From Epichloe hybrida (Eukaryota > Ascomycota > Sordariomycetes > Hypocreales > Clavicipitaceae): a stretch of DNA of 64,000 nt. The number at the start of each line of letters is the position of its first letter. Position 1 is the first letter of the stretch. The translations under genes were made by a program, and so were the position numbers. The notes below the pieces were generated by a model, which was not told the DNA's origin, searched no databases, and was given only the letters and a program-made list of their open reading frames with translations. Of the stretch, positions 1-12,986 are shown piece after piece. Location of the stretch: NCBI GenBank assembly GCA_019022495.1, contig JAFEKR010000006.1, positions 186,001 through 250,000 of the forward strand, read 5' to 3'.

Positions 1-2520
1 TTTAATTATGAACTTAAATCAACTAGGGGCCTTTCTATGTATCTGGTAATAGTAGCAAACTTTAGTTAATTCCTTAATTACCTAGCGCTTAACTTTGTAA
101 CCGGCTTAGTAAAGGATCTTTGTAAGTCATTAAATAGAAGGATAACTAAGTTAATAATATAATTAACAAATATCTCCTTCTAAAAGGTAGAAGGCAACTA
201 TTTCCTTCACTTCTAGTAACTACTAAGGATATCCCTATTATCACATAATAGGTATAGTCTTATTACCTTAGATGAGCACGTTAGCAAGGTTATCAATCTT
301 GACTTGCATCTTATTTATATTAGTGATTAAGAAGAGAAAGGGGGTAGCTGTGTTAAGGATGTAGAATTTAAGCTCTCTAAGTTCCGTAGGCACATAAAGG
401 ATTTCTCTTATAACTACTAATCTAGCGCTAAATATAATAATTTAGGGTTTGTAAGGGGTTACCTTTAATAAAGGTATTAATCTTAATAGAGCCTTTACTT
501 ATGCCTCTCCTACACTTAACTTTCCTATGGCGCTAGTATTAGGTATAATCCCTTTAAAAACCTCTTTGGAATAGCGTTCTTTAGAGATATAGTAAATTAA
601 GCCTTTATTGTACTCTTATGGCTTGTAAAGCTCCTACCTAAGGAATGCGTGTTAGAAGGCTTAATTATTTAGGGTCGCAAGGATATTAACGTTAGTGGCG
701 TTATGGTTAGTCTATAATCCGGAGCAGAAGAATTATGTAATGCTTAGGTATGCTATTAATAGTAGCTTCTCTATATTATTATTATTATCTTTAGCTTCTG
801 CGCAGGCTAAAAGATATAATTCCTAATTCTAACCTAAGCCTTTATTAGGCTTATTATTATCCTACCCTTTATAGGAGGTAAGGAATACCTAGAATCTCTT
901 CTTTAAAGGGGGTGTATAATATGTTTTACTAGCCTACTAGTAGTCCTTTTCCTTTTAATATTCTTTAGCGAAGTAATTAGAAGACTAGTAGCTGCTCTTA
1001 CCATATATAAAGCAGCGCTTAGTGCTTAGCTTAGGGCTTTGCCTATAATAGCTTCCTTTGCTGTAGGGGGATAATCACTATCTATACTAATAATTAGTGA
1101 ACATAGCCTCTAGAGGGTCTTCTTATTAGTACTAAAGGTATTAGGAGGACTTCTTATTTAATTCTGTAATAGTAATTACCTTACAGAGGTCTCTAGTAAG
1201 ACTCTTAAAGCCTATAGAGTGTATGTATTTTACTATTTAACATTCAGGCACACTAGCTATAGCATTTAAGGCTTACTTATAGAGTTTAGTATTTACTATC
1301 TTAGTAAGGTATAGGCCTCTATGGATTTTCTTAAGGGTTAATAATATAATCTTAAGGCACTTAAGCTTGCTTTTATTAGGGTTCCTCTTAATTATACTCT
1401 TTAGCGTTATACTACTTTATTTATAGTAATAGAATTACTAGTTACTTTCTATCTTAAAGCGTTAATAGACGTAAGTAATTATCTCTTTATAGGAATAGTT
1501 ATTCCTAAAGAGGTAATTAAGGTAGTATTACTTAGCATTACCTATTAATATAATAGGGAAAGCCTTCTAATAATGCGTTTAAGGAAGGTTAATTCTATTA
1601 CACTTATTTTCAAAGAGCGTAATCTTTAGCATTAAGAAGTTATATAGCTTTCCACTATAGCGGTCGCTATCCTTATACATCTTTATAAGCTCCAAGATCT
1701 TCTTTATAATCTAATCTTTAGAGGGGAATTACTATAAAGGCATAATTTGTTATGAATAATAGTCTACTAGTTATTCTTAATAACAATTATCCGGATGGAG
1801 CTATTAATATAATAGGGATTATTACGGGGGTTTTTATGAGGGTTTAAGCAATCTCTGGGGTTAGGGAAGGTTAATTTCTAGGGTAGGTTGTTAGGGCTAT
1901 TAATATTAAGGCTCTAGGGGTTTAGAAGATTATGGTTGTTTTTATAATCTTTCCTATAACTAAAGGGGTATTAAGGTTTAATAAAGCACTTTCTTAAGTA
2001 ATGCTAGGATTAAATATCCTAGGCCTTGCCTAATAAGGACGCTATAATCTCGTAAAGAATTACGTAATTCTCTGATAATATCCTTAGATGCCCTTTTAAA
2101 GGTGTCTTTAGACTAGCCTTTGAAGTCTTCTTAGAATAATTCCTATAGGTTATTATCTCTCTATCCTTAATGTTTACTAAGGTTAATAAATCTTATAATC
2201 TAGTTATTAAGCTTAAGCTGTATAGTAGTCTCTAGATCTGGCTTAATAGATTCTTTCTAGTTATGCGAGAATTTATAAGTGAGCTATTAAAGGTATAGGG
2301 GTAATTTATATCTTTAAGGTCTCTTAGGGGTAATAATTAAAGCCTTACTATTACTAGTAGCCCTTTCTCTTATGGAAGGTCTAGATTCCTTTGCTATTTT
2401 TAACTATAAAAGGAATGTTGCTAATTTGTTGGTTTTGCTACTAATTAAGCTCCTATGTTTGCCTGTTGCTATTACGAGGTTTTTCTTTTGTATTTTAGGA
2501 GCGTTATCGCTCTAATAAAA
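1..2520 (-). mobile_element. Decayed LTR-retrotransposon Gag region (left end cut by window)
   Basis: Very AT-rich sequence without a long open frame. Read on the minus strand and ignoring stops, about 1,720 down to 900 gives a fungal retrotransposon Gag pattern: a segment reading MYKDSDRYSG near 1,690-1,650, then a lysine- and leucine-rich helical region, and near 1,020-950 a short zinc-knuckle-like Cys/His stretch beginning KRCF. The many TAA/TAG codons sit where Gln or Trp would be expected, as C-to-T/G-to-A repeat mutation produces. Any pol region would lie left of the window. Family assignment is by pattern memory only; the outer limits are approximate. Confidence 0.6.
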
Positions 2521-3330
2521 TCAGAAGATTGTAAAAATAGGAAAAATAGAAGAAAAAGCAGCGGAAGTAGCAAAAGCAGCGATAAGGATAAAGCAATAAG
2601 AACAAATTACTAGAGATAAAGAAAGCATAGAAGTTCTAAAAGTAACTGGAAAATAATAGGAAAAGTAATAAGGGAATAATAGGAATTACCACTTCCTGTT
2701 TTTCGTGAAAAGGAGGGAAGGAGGTAATCTCTCTCTCTTGCTAATAAGCACGGGGCGAATAGCACTAATAATAAAGGGGGCAAAAAAAAAAAAACAAGCC
2801 GTAGATGCTTGTACGAATGGATTGAAGGTTTGTTGGATGAAGGGAATATTTATAGAGAAGTTATAGATGTGTTAGCTAGCTTGGCTGAGGTTGTTTAACG
2901 TTAGGTTCGAAATAAATGCCTCGCGGCGATAGATTTGGTTAGTTAGTTAGTTTTCTCGTGATAGATAATAAAATCGATAATTAATAACAATATCCTGGAT
3001 AGATATAACGAAGTTATATCCCTAAGCCTAAGGGTTAATATATTGATTCCTTAGAAGCCTAATAAGCCCGCAACTAGGATTCTAGTCTCTTCCTTTAGCA
3101 TACTTATGTAGTTATGCCTCTCTACCATAATGACCGTTATGGCATAATAAGGGGTAGTGGCAGTAGCGTCTGTAAAAATGTCTTTTCTTGTGATACCTAG
3201 CTTATCTGTGGTTGTGAAGTTAACCACTGATTAGTGTTAGATTCACTAAGGTCCTGCGCAGGTAATAAATCCCGTATGATTGAAGTTGATAATAGTTAGT
3301 TAGCTAGCTAGGAAAGAGGGAGAAGAGAGG
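2521..3330. other. Repeat-flank stretch without recognisable gene
   Basis: Mixed-composition DNA to the right of the decayed Gag. It holds a purine-rich AAG/GAA section (about 2,520-2,720), a run of A at about 2,788 and a TTAG microsatellite near 2,940. It lies where the leader and 5' LTR of the minus-strand element would be expected, but I could not define LTR ends or a primer-binding site. No coding sequence is seen. Confidence 0.4.
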
Positions 3331-3490
3331 GAAAGTCTAGATGCTAGAAAAGTGGGCGAAATCCGTATGTGGGGCATAAAAGGGGGTGGCGAATTGATGC
3401 AGCCAATCATATCGCGTGCATCGCGCCGGACCCACAATTGGTCCGGTCTTTGGCCACGATTGAACCGATGAAGATCCGAAGGAATCAACA
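3331..3490. other. GC-rich islet with a 7-bp inverted repeat inside AT-rich repeats
   Basis: About 160 bp of balanced composition sits between strongly AT-rich flanks. It contains CCGGACC (3,426-3,432) and GGTCCGG (3,440-3,446), a perfect 7-bp inverted repeat around a 7-nt loop. Two short minus-strand open frames cross it but resemble nothing known to me. It may be a scrap of ordinary DNA trapped between transposons, or a terminal piece of one of them. Confidence 0.4.
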
Positions 3491-4559
3491 CCTACACTTA
3501 ATTTTAATACTAAAATTAACACTAAAAAAGTATTACCCTTACTAGGTAACTCTATATAGCAGTAAGTTAGGACTAAACGCTTCTTAAAAGAAACCGCCTT
3601 AGGCACCTATCTAATAACCTAGAGTTAGCGCTTATAGCGAATTATTAGAAGTTAAAGTATTATATTACCCTAGGTCCCTAAGTATCTATAGTTATATATT
3701 AGTAAGGTTAGAAGGAGAATACTAAGTTACTTATAATTTAGTATAGTATAATTAAGCTACTATCTACTATAGTTTACTACTCTTACCCTATTCGCTTACT
3801 TTATATTATATTATATTATATTAGGTTTAGTATTAGGTTTAGATATTTATTACTATATTTTATAGTTATTTATAGTTATTCTATAGCATTTATAGCATCT
3901 ATAGTATTTAGTTTCATAGTAGCAAGTGTAACACTATAGAGGTAGTTCTTTCTTCTTTTAAATTAAGTAAGGAAGTAGCTTATAATAACTATTAATCTAT
4001 AAGGGCAGTCTACTATATAGGGCTAGTCTATATAGTGTTTAATATAATTAATAATACTAGCCTTACTACTAACTACACTAAACGTAACATTCTAAGTAAA
4101 TATTAGGTTATAAGTAGTATTATAATCATAGAATATATACCTATCTTTAGATCTATATACTAAGACAGGAGTAAGGCATAAAAATACCACACAAATCCAC
4201 CCACTATTTAATATTATGAAGTTAATACAACCACGCACGTTGACGCGTAAGCACACATACATACTGCATAATCCTATTAATTTACAAAGCAAGGCAATAA
4301 GCGTAGGATTTACTAATATAATAATTTATTTACGCGTTTTTCTAGCAGCTTTATAACATAATTTATAGTATTATATATAATAGTCTTACTTTCCCCTGTT
4401 TAAGCACTCCTTCCTTACTACATATTACCTCTTACCTCTTACTTTTTTCTCTTATACTAACCTAAATTTCCTTCTTAACTTTTCTTTGCTTTTCTTTTCT
4501 ATATCCCTATCTATAATAATAAAGCTATACTTATTATTATCTAATTATTATCTTACTTT
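3491..4559. other. AT-rich decayed repeat, unassigned
   Basis: TpA-rich DNA with dense stops in all frames and simple TATAT/ATTAT patches (for example about 3,795-3,830). No domain could be read through the stops. It may belong to the 5' part of the Helitron that follows or to a separate element. Confidence 0.45.
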
Positions 4560-7500
4560 CTCTAAGCTACGTATAACATAGTAAATTATCCTAATAAGAT
4601 AGCTTCTCTTACTCCTCCTATACTACTACCTAATTCTCCTTATAATCTAGGCTACAAGAACCTAGCTAATATTATAGATATCCCTAATAACGCCTCTAAA
4701 ACGCGTATATATTAGCGTTATAAATAGGATAAACCTATTAATAAATTTATTAGCTTAAAGAATAAGGATAAGTTAATATAAAAATACCTAGCGTGCTATA
4801 ATTAATAGAATACACTAGTATATACTACTACTACTACTTAGCACCTTAATATTACCTTAATACTAATATAACTATAGTCTTAAGCTCTTATATAATTCTT
4901 ATATTCTATAATAGCTATAGTATACAGTAGTAGTAAGCACCTAATTACTAGAGTATAATCCCCTAAGTAGTAATAAACTTAGTAACTTCCTACACTATTA
5001 CCCTAATAGTAATAAGCTATAGGCTTATAAGAGATTATAGCTAATTTCTTATAATAAATAACATATAGATTAATAAGGTTTCTTTACTATAGATAGGCTT
5101 CTTAAAATACACTAAATAAAGCTAAGGCATGTTCTCTATAGGTATATTAACTTACTCTTAACACTATATATTTATACTAAACTAGAGTAGGCTATAATCT
5201 AATAAAAGCATTAAGTTATATAATAAGCTAGGGAAGAACCTAACCCTACCCCTTTATTAGCTACTATTTTACACTAGGTAGCCTCTCTATGTTAGCTAGG
5301 AGTTTAGGAACTCTTTAGTAGCTAAATTAATATAGTAAGCAACCTAGATAATAATAATAATCCTATCCTAGGCATAGAACAGAAATAATGCCTATTATGT
5401 TATTACGTATTTGCTTGCTAGAGCTTTATTACTTCTAATGGAGTAGAACATAGATATTATAAACAGTGTAATTATAATATAATAGATAATTTTACACCTT
5501 CTTAGTCCTTAGTAAGGGATTCTAATCTAAATATATTACTTTCTTAGTGTTTATTAGTGCAACTATATCTACCTTTAAACCTTAGTAAGTCTGCTTCTTA
5601 GGATCTACCTATCTTACCTAATCTAGTCTTTTAGGGAGATTTAGACTAGTTATGCCTAACTAAGCGTAACTACAGCTTAATTAGCTACTAGGTAGCAAGC
5701 CTAGCGTTAAATACTATAGAGTATTACACTTATTATAAGATAAGATAGTTTAGTCTTAAGGTTAGGAATAGAATCTGCTACTCTTGTAACTATTATAACG
5801 TAGTCCCCTAGGGCTACGTATCTCGTAATTAATGCTACGCTAGTTAGCCCTTTTTTTAGTCTAAAGAAAATAAGCTTAATCCTAGGTTAGTTCCAGGCTA
5901 TTTACCTAAGCTTACGTAAACTAAAGAGATGCTTATTACTAAGGTTTACGTTTATATTATAGTTATAACCTATCGTGGTTAGCAGTACAAATATAAGGGC
6001 TATATAGTTAACTTTATAAAGAATGTTAGTTAAGTCTATAACTAGCTACCGCTTTTACCTAGGGATCTTAATATTATTATCCTTTAACTTACAAATTAGA
6101 TAAATTAGCCACACATAATACGTTAGTTCCATAACCAATTCAGAGTGCAGTAGCCTGTTATCCGGGCCTAGCTTATATATCTCCGTTTAAATCATCCTAG
6201 GTATTACCATATTAATATAAATAAGAACAATCTGCTCTAGTTACCTAGTAATAGAGATGTTATAGACTAGCTTACAGTAAAGGTAACTAACGCCGTTAAT
6301 ATTAAAGAGACTTACCTTAATAAAGATAATAACTAGATTAATGCACACTTTAATAGAGCTATAGTTCCTAATTTTATCACTTAGCAACAGGAGCTTATAT
6401 AACTCTATTATTAGCTTTAAGGTTCTAATAGGCCTTAGGTGCTACTAGAGCAGATTCCCCTCTAGTAAGTTAAACCTTAGATATACCTTAATATACCTAA
6501 TATTTATAGCATGCCTTTAAATAAGTTTAATTAGTCTTAGCTATTACTCTTAGAAGTATTTCTAGGTCTCTTTCTAAATAAAGAAGCTAAGTTTATTAAG
6601 CCTTACAAACGCACTATAAGCTACTCTAACTATATTAATTACCTAATAAAGTATAATAATAGCCGCTTTACTTAGTATCCTTAATTTCACTATATTATAT
6701 TTAATATGCTTATATATTAGTAAGTAAATAAGCAAAGCGCTTACTTTATTAAGAGAGAATATTACTATTAGGCTATTAATATTAACTAGCTTTAACTAGC
6801 TTTTAACTTAGATACTACTAAAGCTAAGGCACTACTTAACTCTATAGTAAGATTCTTAGGGAGCCTATAAGGTATATAAGTATACTAGGGAGGCCGTAAG
6901 AACTAGCTTAAGGCATATATTCATACTCTTAGCTACCTAGGCATGTTTATTACCCTTTTAGCTACTAATTTACACTAGTAAGACCTTTAGAGGTTTATAC
7001 TAAATTACAATAAATAGCAGTTAGGGAATAACTAAGTTAAGGCTAGGATTACAGGTAAGAACCTTCATAAGAACTTACATATCTTAGCATAGTACTTTAA
7101 GATACGCTTCTAGTTATTCTTTAAGCAAGTTCTTTAGCCTAAATTTAGTATTAAGAAATATTAGTACTAATATAAGTAGTAGTCCTAAGGTAGCCCTTAT
7201 GCTTATTACCTCTTTTAGATTAAAGATACCCTAGACACTAGCCTTATAACCATAGAACTACAGAAGGTCTTTACTAAGTACTAGGGGCAGTATATTACTA
7301 CCTATAATACCTGCCCTAACTTAGTAAATTAGTAGCATTAGGGCAATAACCCTTTAATCTTACCTATCGCAGATCCTAAGTTTAGCAATTTAGTTAATAT
7401 AATTAATCACGTTTAACACCATAAGTGCATAAAAGCATACTATTAGCATTATAAGTAACTACCTAATAGGAGATTAACAGAGGAGACATACTACTAATTT

Positions 7501-10000
7501 CACTTTCCACAAGCACATTATAAAGAGCTAATTATTACAAGGAACTTTAACCTACAGTATCTTATATTTAATAGGGCTTAGAATAATACCTTTCTAAACA
7601 ACTTTAGCCCTATAGTTATAGCCTTATGGCTTGCTAATATTAACTTTACGCCCTATATAAGTATATATACTATCATCTCCTATATATTAAAGTATTATAG
7701 CAAGGCTAAATAGCAGTTAAAGACCTTCTAGGACATAGCTAAGAAGATTTTACCTAGGGTTAATATAAGTCATAGGCTTATTAGATTTATTACTAAGTTT
7801 ATAAATAAACTTATTACTAAAAAAGACTAGTTTACATAAGAGGTCCTTTACCTATTACTTAACCTTAACCTTTAAGAAGGATCGCGTGTTATTTATAGTG
7901 TTAATTACTACCTACCTAATAAGTATTAGTAAGTAGATTATCTACTTGCTAAGGGTAAAGATTAGGTCTAATAAACTTCAAATTCTTACTAGAAGTACCT
8001 AAATCACCCTATAAGCCTATAGGATCTTTATTATTTTTAGTTCCTAACCTAGATTAACTTCTCTAAGAAGCCTAAGCATTAGTAAGAGTTCCCTAATACA
8101 CCTAACTAGGTTCTAAATTACTTCCTATAATATAAGGCTAATCCTAATAATAAAAGCTTTAAGGACTTCTATAAAGTAAAGCTTATACTAAGCTATCCCT
8201 ATACTAACTATAACTAGCTAAAGATAGTAAAGGAGAAGAGTTTTACTATATTTTATAAGGTATTTATATATTATTAAAGAGTCTACGCTAGCGCTTACTA
8301 TTATAATTACTATAGTAAGCTACCTCCTATAATAGAAGATAAGTTTAAGGAAGACCCTTAGTAGGAGAATAAGGTCTAGCTAGAGGCTTAGTAAGAAATA
8401 GCTTACTAGATTTTACATATTAAGCTTAACACTAATAAGATTAAATTACTTAGGAACTACAATTATAATTTAGCCTATAATTAGCAAAATCATATTAGAA
8501 CCTATCCTAATCTTCTTATATAGAAAAGAGAGTATTAGAATAGCCTTAAGGAGTCTTTTACTACTACTATTACTTCTTAGGATCCTATAAGTAACCAGAA
8601 CATTACTAGTCTTAATCTAGAGCAGTGCCTTATCTTTAATATATATATTTGCTACCTTAAGGATACTTTTAATCTAAATAAGCAAACACCTAAATTACTT
8701 CTTCTCTAGGTTAATAGCTAGGGAGGCATAGGGAAATCATTTATTATTTACGCTATTTCTATAGCACTAGAACATTATGCCCTAGGATGTATTATATGAG
8801 CTGCCCCTACTAGAATTGCTGCTAATAGCATTAATAGAATAACATTATATTTGCTACTATATCTTCTAGTCTTAAGGCAAATTATAACCCTACCTAAGCT
8901 TTTAACTAATAAGCTTTCTAATTTATAAGGCACCTTATAAAGGGTTAAATATATTATTATTAATAAGAAGTCTATAATTAGGCTAAAGACGCTTTACTCC
9001 ATTAACTAATAACTTTATTAGATCTTTTCTAATTTAGAGAACTACTTTAGTAGCTATAGTGTAATTCTCTTTAGTAACTTCTACTAGCTTCTACTAGTCT
9101 TTAAGAAGCCTCTCTATAGTAATAATAGACTTGTAAATAATATAGATCTAGCTAGGCATAATGCCTATTAGGCCTTTGATAAGACTGTTATGCTTTAGTA
9201 AGTTATCCGCTAACAAGGCAATGCATAGGCACCATTCTGTGAAGCTCTCTAGGGCCTTTACTTAGCTTAGCTATCTATTAACTATTAGAAGCTTCTTTAT
9301 TCCTAAATTTAATTATAGCTCTTACCTCTAGAGGTTAATTCCTTTGTAAATGTAGTCTATATTTACTACATAAGATAGCAGGTCTAAGAATATAACTATA
9401 ACTATATAGAAAGGCTTATATCACTAATTATTCAGGTCTACGTAACATATATTAGCGAATTTAGGTATAATACTAATTCTTAAATAGTAGGAAACCTTCA
9501 CTATACTTTGCTAGTTTATATTAAAGTAAGGGTTATACTAATAGAGAATATCTAGACGCCTATAGGCCTTATTAACAGCGCTATAGGGATTATAGAAGAT
9601 ATTTACTAGGATTAAGATATTACTAATTCTCGCTAATAGGCTCCTAATATTATATTTATGCGAATAGATAAGTACGCAGGACTGCCTTACTTTATAAAGC
9701 CTAATAAGGCTACTATTATTTCTATTTTCTAAGCGTACTATAAGTTTATTAAGGGTAGTAACCTATATAGCTAGCGTTAATTCCTATTTATAATTATATA
9801 TAGTATTACTATATATAAGTTATAGGGTATTACTCTTAATAAGGTAGTAGCTAATATCTCTATAAAGGAGTTTATAATAGGCCTTATATATATTACTATC
9901 TTAAGAGTAAAGATACTTAAGGGTATTATATTTAATACTCCCTTTAATCTTAGCACTCTTACTTCCTAGACTAACCTAAATACTAGCCTAAGGGCTTTTA
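4560..10000 (+). mobile_element. RIP-decayed autonomous Helitron (Rep-helicase)
   Basis: Reading plus-strand frames through stops recovers the domain order of a fungal Helitron. At about 5,860-6,250 there is the N-terminal region that precedes Helitron helicase-like domains (ITYRGQQYKYKGY, then LPLLPRDLNI). At about 6,500-7,000 the Helitron-like N domain follows, and at about 7,400-7,720 the Rep region (ALWLANINFTPYIS, then ILKYYSKAK). A Pif1-type helicase spans about 8,680-9,960, with Walker A GGIGKS near 8,728-8,750, a Walker B position near 8,960 that now reads INKKS, and a C-terminal ITIYKLQGITLNK near 9,810. Stops replace Gln/Trp codons throughout, so it is dead. The start is approximate and the 5'-TC and 3'-CTRR ends were not located. 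Confidence 0.82.
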
Positions 10001-10291
10001 ATACGCGGTAATAAGAGGTAGAAATAATTTACACTATATAATAGCTAGATAAAGCTAATATATCTTATTAGATATAGAAATTTTAATAAGTTTAGATAAT
10101 AAGAGCTTTATTAGCTTTATTATTAATAATAACAAGGTAGTTAAGCTACCTTCGCATATTAACCTAGCTTAGACCTCTCCTACTCCTTAAATAAAAGAAT
10201 CTTATAGCCTAGTCCTAGTTATTAAATCTCCTATTTATATTAATTTAATATAAATTAATTTAAGATTATAAAAGGGGGAAAGGTATTATTA

Positions 10292-10528
10292 TTTACTAAG
10301 ATATTACTTCTCCTTAGATATCTACTAAGTAATATCTTAGTAAAGCTATTATTTTAGAAGGAGAAGAGAAATAGTGTTATTATCTACTAAGACATTACTT
10401 CTCCTTAGATATTTACTAAGTAATATCTTAGTAAAGCTATTATTTTAGGAGGAGGAAAGGAGAGAAAAGGTATTATTTACTAAGATATTACTTCTCCTTA
10501 GATATTTGCTAAGTAATGTCTTAGTAAA
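10292..10528. repeat. Three tandem ~92-bp repeats, each with an 18-bp inverted repeat
   Basis: Copies begin at 10,292, 10,383 and 10,476 (spacing 91 and 93 bp). Copy 1 has arms TTTACTAAGATATTACTT (10,292-10,309) and the exact reverse complement (10,327-10,344) around a 17-nt loop. Copies 2 (10,383-10,400 / 10,418-10,435) and 3 (10,476-10,493 / 10,511-10,528) have one or two transitions in the arms. The copies are separated by purine-rich GGAGGAGAA-like spacers. They lie downstream of the Helitron helicase and at the edge of the gene island. Confidence 0.9.
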
Positions 10529-10599
10529 GGGAAAAGCATATGCCCCTAGAGAGAGATAGTTATATATAAATTTATATTATAGTAGATTAACTAAAAAAG

Positions 10600-11620
10600 C
10601 CCTTTTACGCACTTGACGTTAATATTATTAGTGAAAACGGAACCGGATAATAATTAGCCTGGGCGGATACTAACGCTTTCCCTGCGCCTATGATGCCAAT
10701 AAATTCGGGCAGCCATAAGGATCTTGTACTTTATATACTACCCTCTAGTGTGTATAATAGCTATAATTTAGCTTGGCATTATGTGATGAGTCGTGACTAA
10801 GTGTTGTGGACTAGCCCCTAGGCGTTCATGTAGTATGTACATGTCTATATCTGAAGTAGTTGCCGGATTTGTTATTGAGAGGGTGTACATACATACATAT
10901 ATCCTCGATCCTCGATGCAGGCCAGCAGCCGACCGGATCGACTGCGGAGCCCGTGAGACAATGTGTGCATGTAGATGCTCGTTTTAAGCCGCCGGCGCTC
11001 CAACCAAGTGTGATTGAAAATGACGTCTGGAGTTTTTTTCATACGAATGTGTAAAACAAACCTGCTAGTTAGTGGTGCAATCTCAGAATAGTTTCCTCCG
11101 CAAACATTACTCGTGCTACGTGAACAAGAAGTGGAATTTGTCTTGGTGTGTGAACAGACCGTGCCGGTGACTGTAACATCTGAGTGCCTGGCGGGAGACT
11201 GCGATTCTACCCAGTCACAGTCGTTCACTTATAAGTTGTAACCAAGAGTTTTCGACCAACATGAGATTAGTTGGGGCCAGCATCGTGCGTGGAGACATGG
11301 TAAATCTAAGCATACCAGTCTTGATAGAGAGTACGAAGCCAGCTAATTCAGACCACTTGTAGCATTCGCTCAACACAAATATATGTCTCATTCTCGGATT
11401 CAACATTTGCGGGATCGGCGGGCCGGTACTTGATCTGTTTCATTACATATGAAGTGGCTCCTCAATGATCCGTACTACAATACTATCTACGGGTTACATC
11501 TTCCGATGGGCTTTGCGTGACACGTCAATGACGATTCAGAACTGAGTGTCACAAGGCAGTTGTTCATCAGTACAAGATTTCTTCCTGCCAGCTGCTACCA
11601 CAGTGGTTTCTGTTGCGGCG
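10600..11620. other. Boundary and upstream region, no supported gene
   Basis: Composition changes from AT-rich repeat to normal fungal DNA near 10,600. Short open frames on both strands (up to 118 codons, minus, 10,872-11,228) overlap one another and show no recognisable domain. The right part is the upstream region of the small secreted protein gene. Confidence 0.5.
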
Positions 11621-11625
11621 CAAAG

Positions 11626-11633
11626 TATAAATA
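11626..11633 (+). promoter_or_regulatory. TATA box of the small secreted protein gene
   Basis: TATAAATA lies about 120 bp before the ATG at 11,755 and fits a core promoter with a leader of about 90 nt. Confidence 0.55.
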
Positions 11634-11754
11634 GGCATCGAAGTCCTTCCTTGTGCGTCCGAATCATCAGCTGCTGACACTCACGTTCGCCCATGCACAC
11701 GCTCAGTTCATCTCACCCTTTCCTTCTACAACATCATACGTCACTTGGGCAACT

Positions 11755-12192
11755 ATGAAGTTCGGCATCTCTCAGGTCGTTATTTGCCTGATGGCGACAG
11801 CTGCTCCCGCCGTCCAGGCAGTTGAGTGCACCAAAGGCCTTAAATATTGTGGCTGGAACCTGCGAGACCTTGGTAAGTGCTCACCAGCATTAGCATATCA
11901 TTGTCCTTGCCCCCCTTTTCGGGTGCCGCTGTTGCTATTCGGGACCTTCAACTTTTACATTCGTATTAGTTGAAAACAAGAAGAGACCAATCAATTAATG
12001 AATCCGACTATAGGTTGGGACCAGGGCGAATTGTTCAGTGCTGTCCAGAGCGCGGGACAAACGCCTACTAATGGCGCCGTCCGGTACTCCTTGTATGAGT
12101 GTGTCAGCAGACGAAAGATCAAATGGTCCAGACGATGTGGCGACTTTAACTGCGCCAACGGTGGTGGAGGTAAAAGCGACTTTTGCACGTAA
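11755..12192 (+). CDS. Small cysteine-rich secreted protein (effector candidate)
   Basis: Two exons, 11,755-11,872 and 12,014-12,192, encode 98 residues. The 141-bp intron begins GTAAGTG and ends CTATAG; an earlier AG at 11,969 would give an immediate stop. Residues 1-22 form a signal peptide (hydrophobic core, cleavage likely after AVQA). The mature 76 residues hold six cysteines (25, 32, 69, 81, 86, 97), enough for three disulfides, and end in a Gly-rich GGGGKSDFC stretch. The spacing resembles small secreted ascomycete proteins that start with a CTxGLxYCG-like motif; those are mostly of unknown function and some are effectors. It lies about 1.1 kb from the dead Helitron block, a typical effector setting. 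The host or target cannot be told. The gene model is strong; the role is inference. Confidence 0.8.
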
Positions 12193-12986
12193 TATGAAGC
12201 AGTACAATGAGCCATATTACGTACTTGCGTCCCGAATGCACCTTATTCTCAGGGCCACTATGATGTCTGGGCGAATTAGTCTCTTTTAAGGGGGGTTTTC
12301 CGCAAGTGCCTCGTCACAGTATGATCAAGAGGGATCATTGAACCTAGTCATCTGTCAAAGGTGTTTAGCCAGTTCAATTTGCTCAAAATAAACAGTAGCT
12401 TTCACCCCATTTTTGGTCGGCCTTTGTCAGCCCGTTCAGTTCATGTTTTAGACTGTTTGCTGGCGATAATTCGAAAAGGAACTACGCGGTCACTTGATCT
12501 CGCTAGTTAAAAGTACTTTCCATCGCGCAATTCTCCGTTGCGCGTCAAGTGACGAAGTAAGTGTTAGGACTGGATGTTGTTGCGGACTCGGCATCTCAAT
12601 CCATGTCACTGTGTTTCCGCAATCTTTGGCCTCTGCAGTGAAACGCAGTAAAGCCACGCGATAGATGCCACCGTGAGAGTGTCAGCAGTAGAGCTAGACT
12701 ACCCAGCGACGTCGTCAACTTTATTGGGTGCATGGTTGTAGTTGTGGGTTGTTGTGCTTGTCACCGCCGCAACAAGATGCATGGAAGCGGTCTGGCGTTG
12801 AAACTGGCTGGTCGATGGGCCGATGAGATAAAGAAAAGGTTCAGGCCTTTTAAATTTAATAAAGAAGATTAGTATGGTCAGATGGAACAAATCTTAGTTT
12901 TCTCTGCTCCTGATGCAGCCACTAAGTATTACATTTTTAGAGGCATAATGCTTCTATCTAAGTTACTGTAAATAATTTAATGCAAT
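12193..12986. other. Intergenic, nothing recognised
   Basis: This holds the 3' flank of the secreted-protein gene. Only short, unconvincing open frames (for example 63 codons, minus, 12,699-12,890) are present, with no repeat structure. Confidence 0.5.

Noticed and set aside
10872..11406. Minus-strand frames of 118 and 63 codons, possibly a Cys-containing small protein
   Set aside because: No signal peptide or convincing splice pair; plus-strand frames overlap it. Not enough support.
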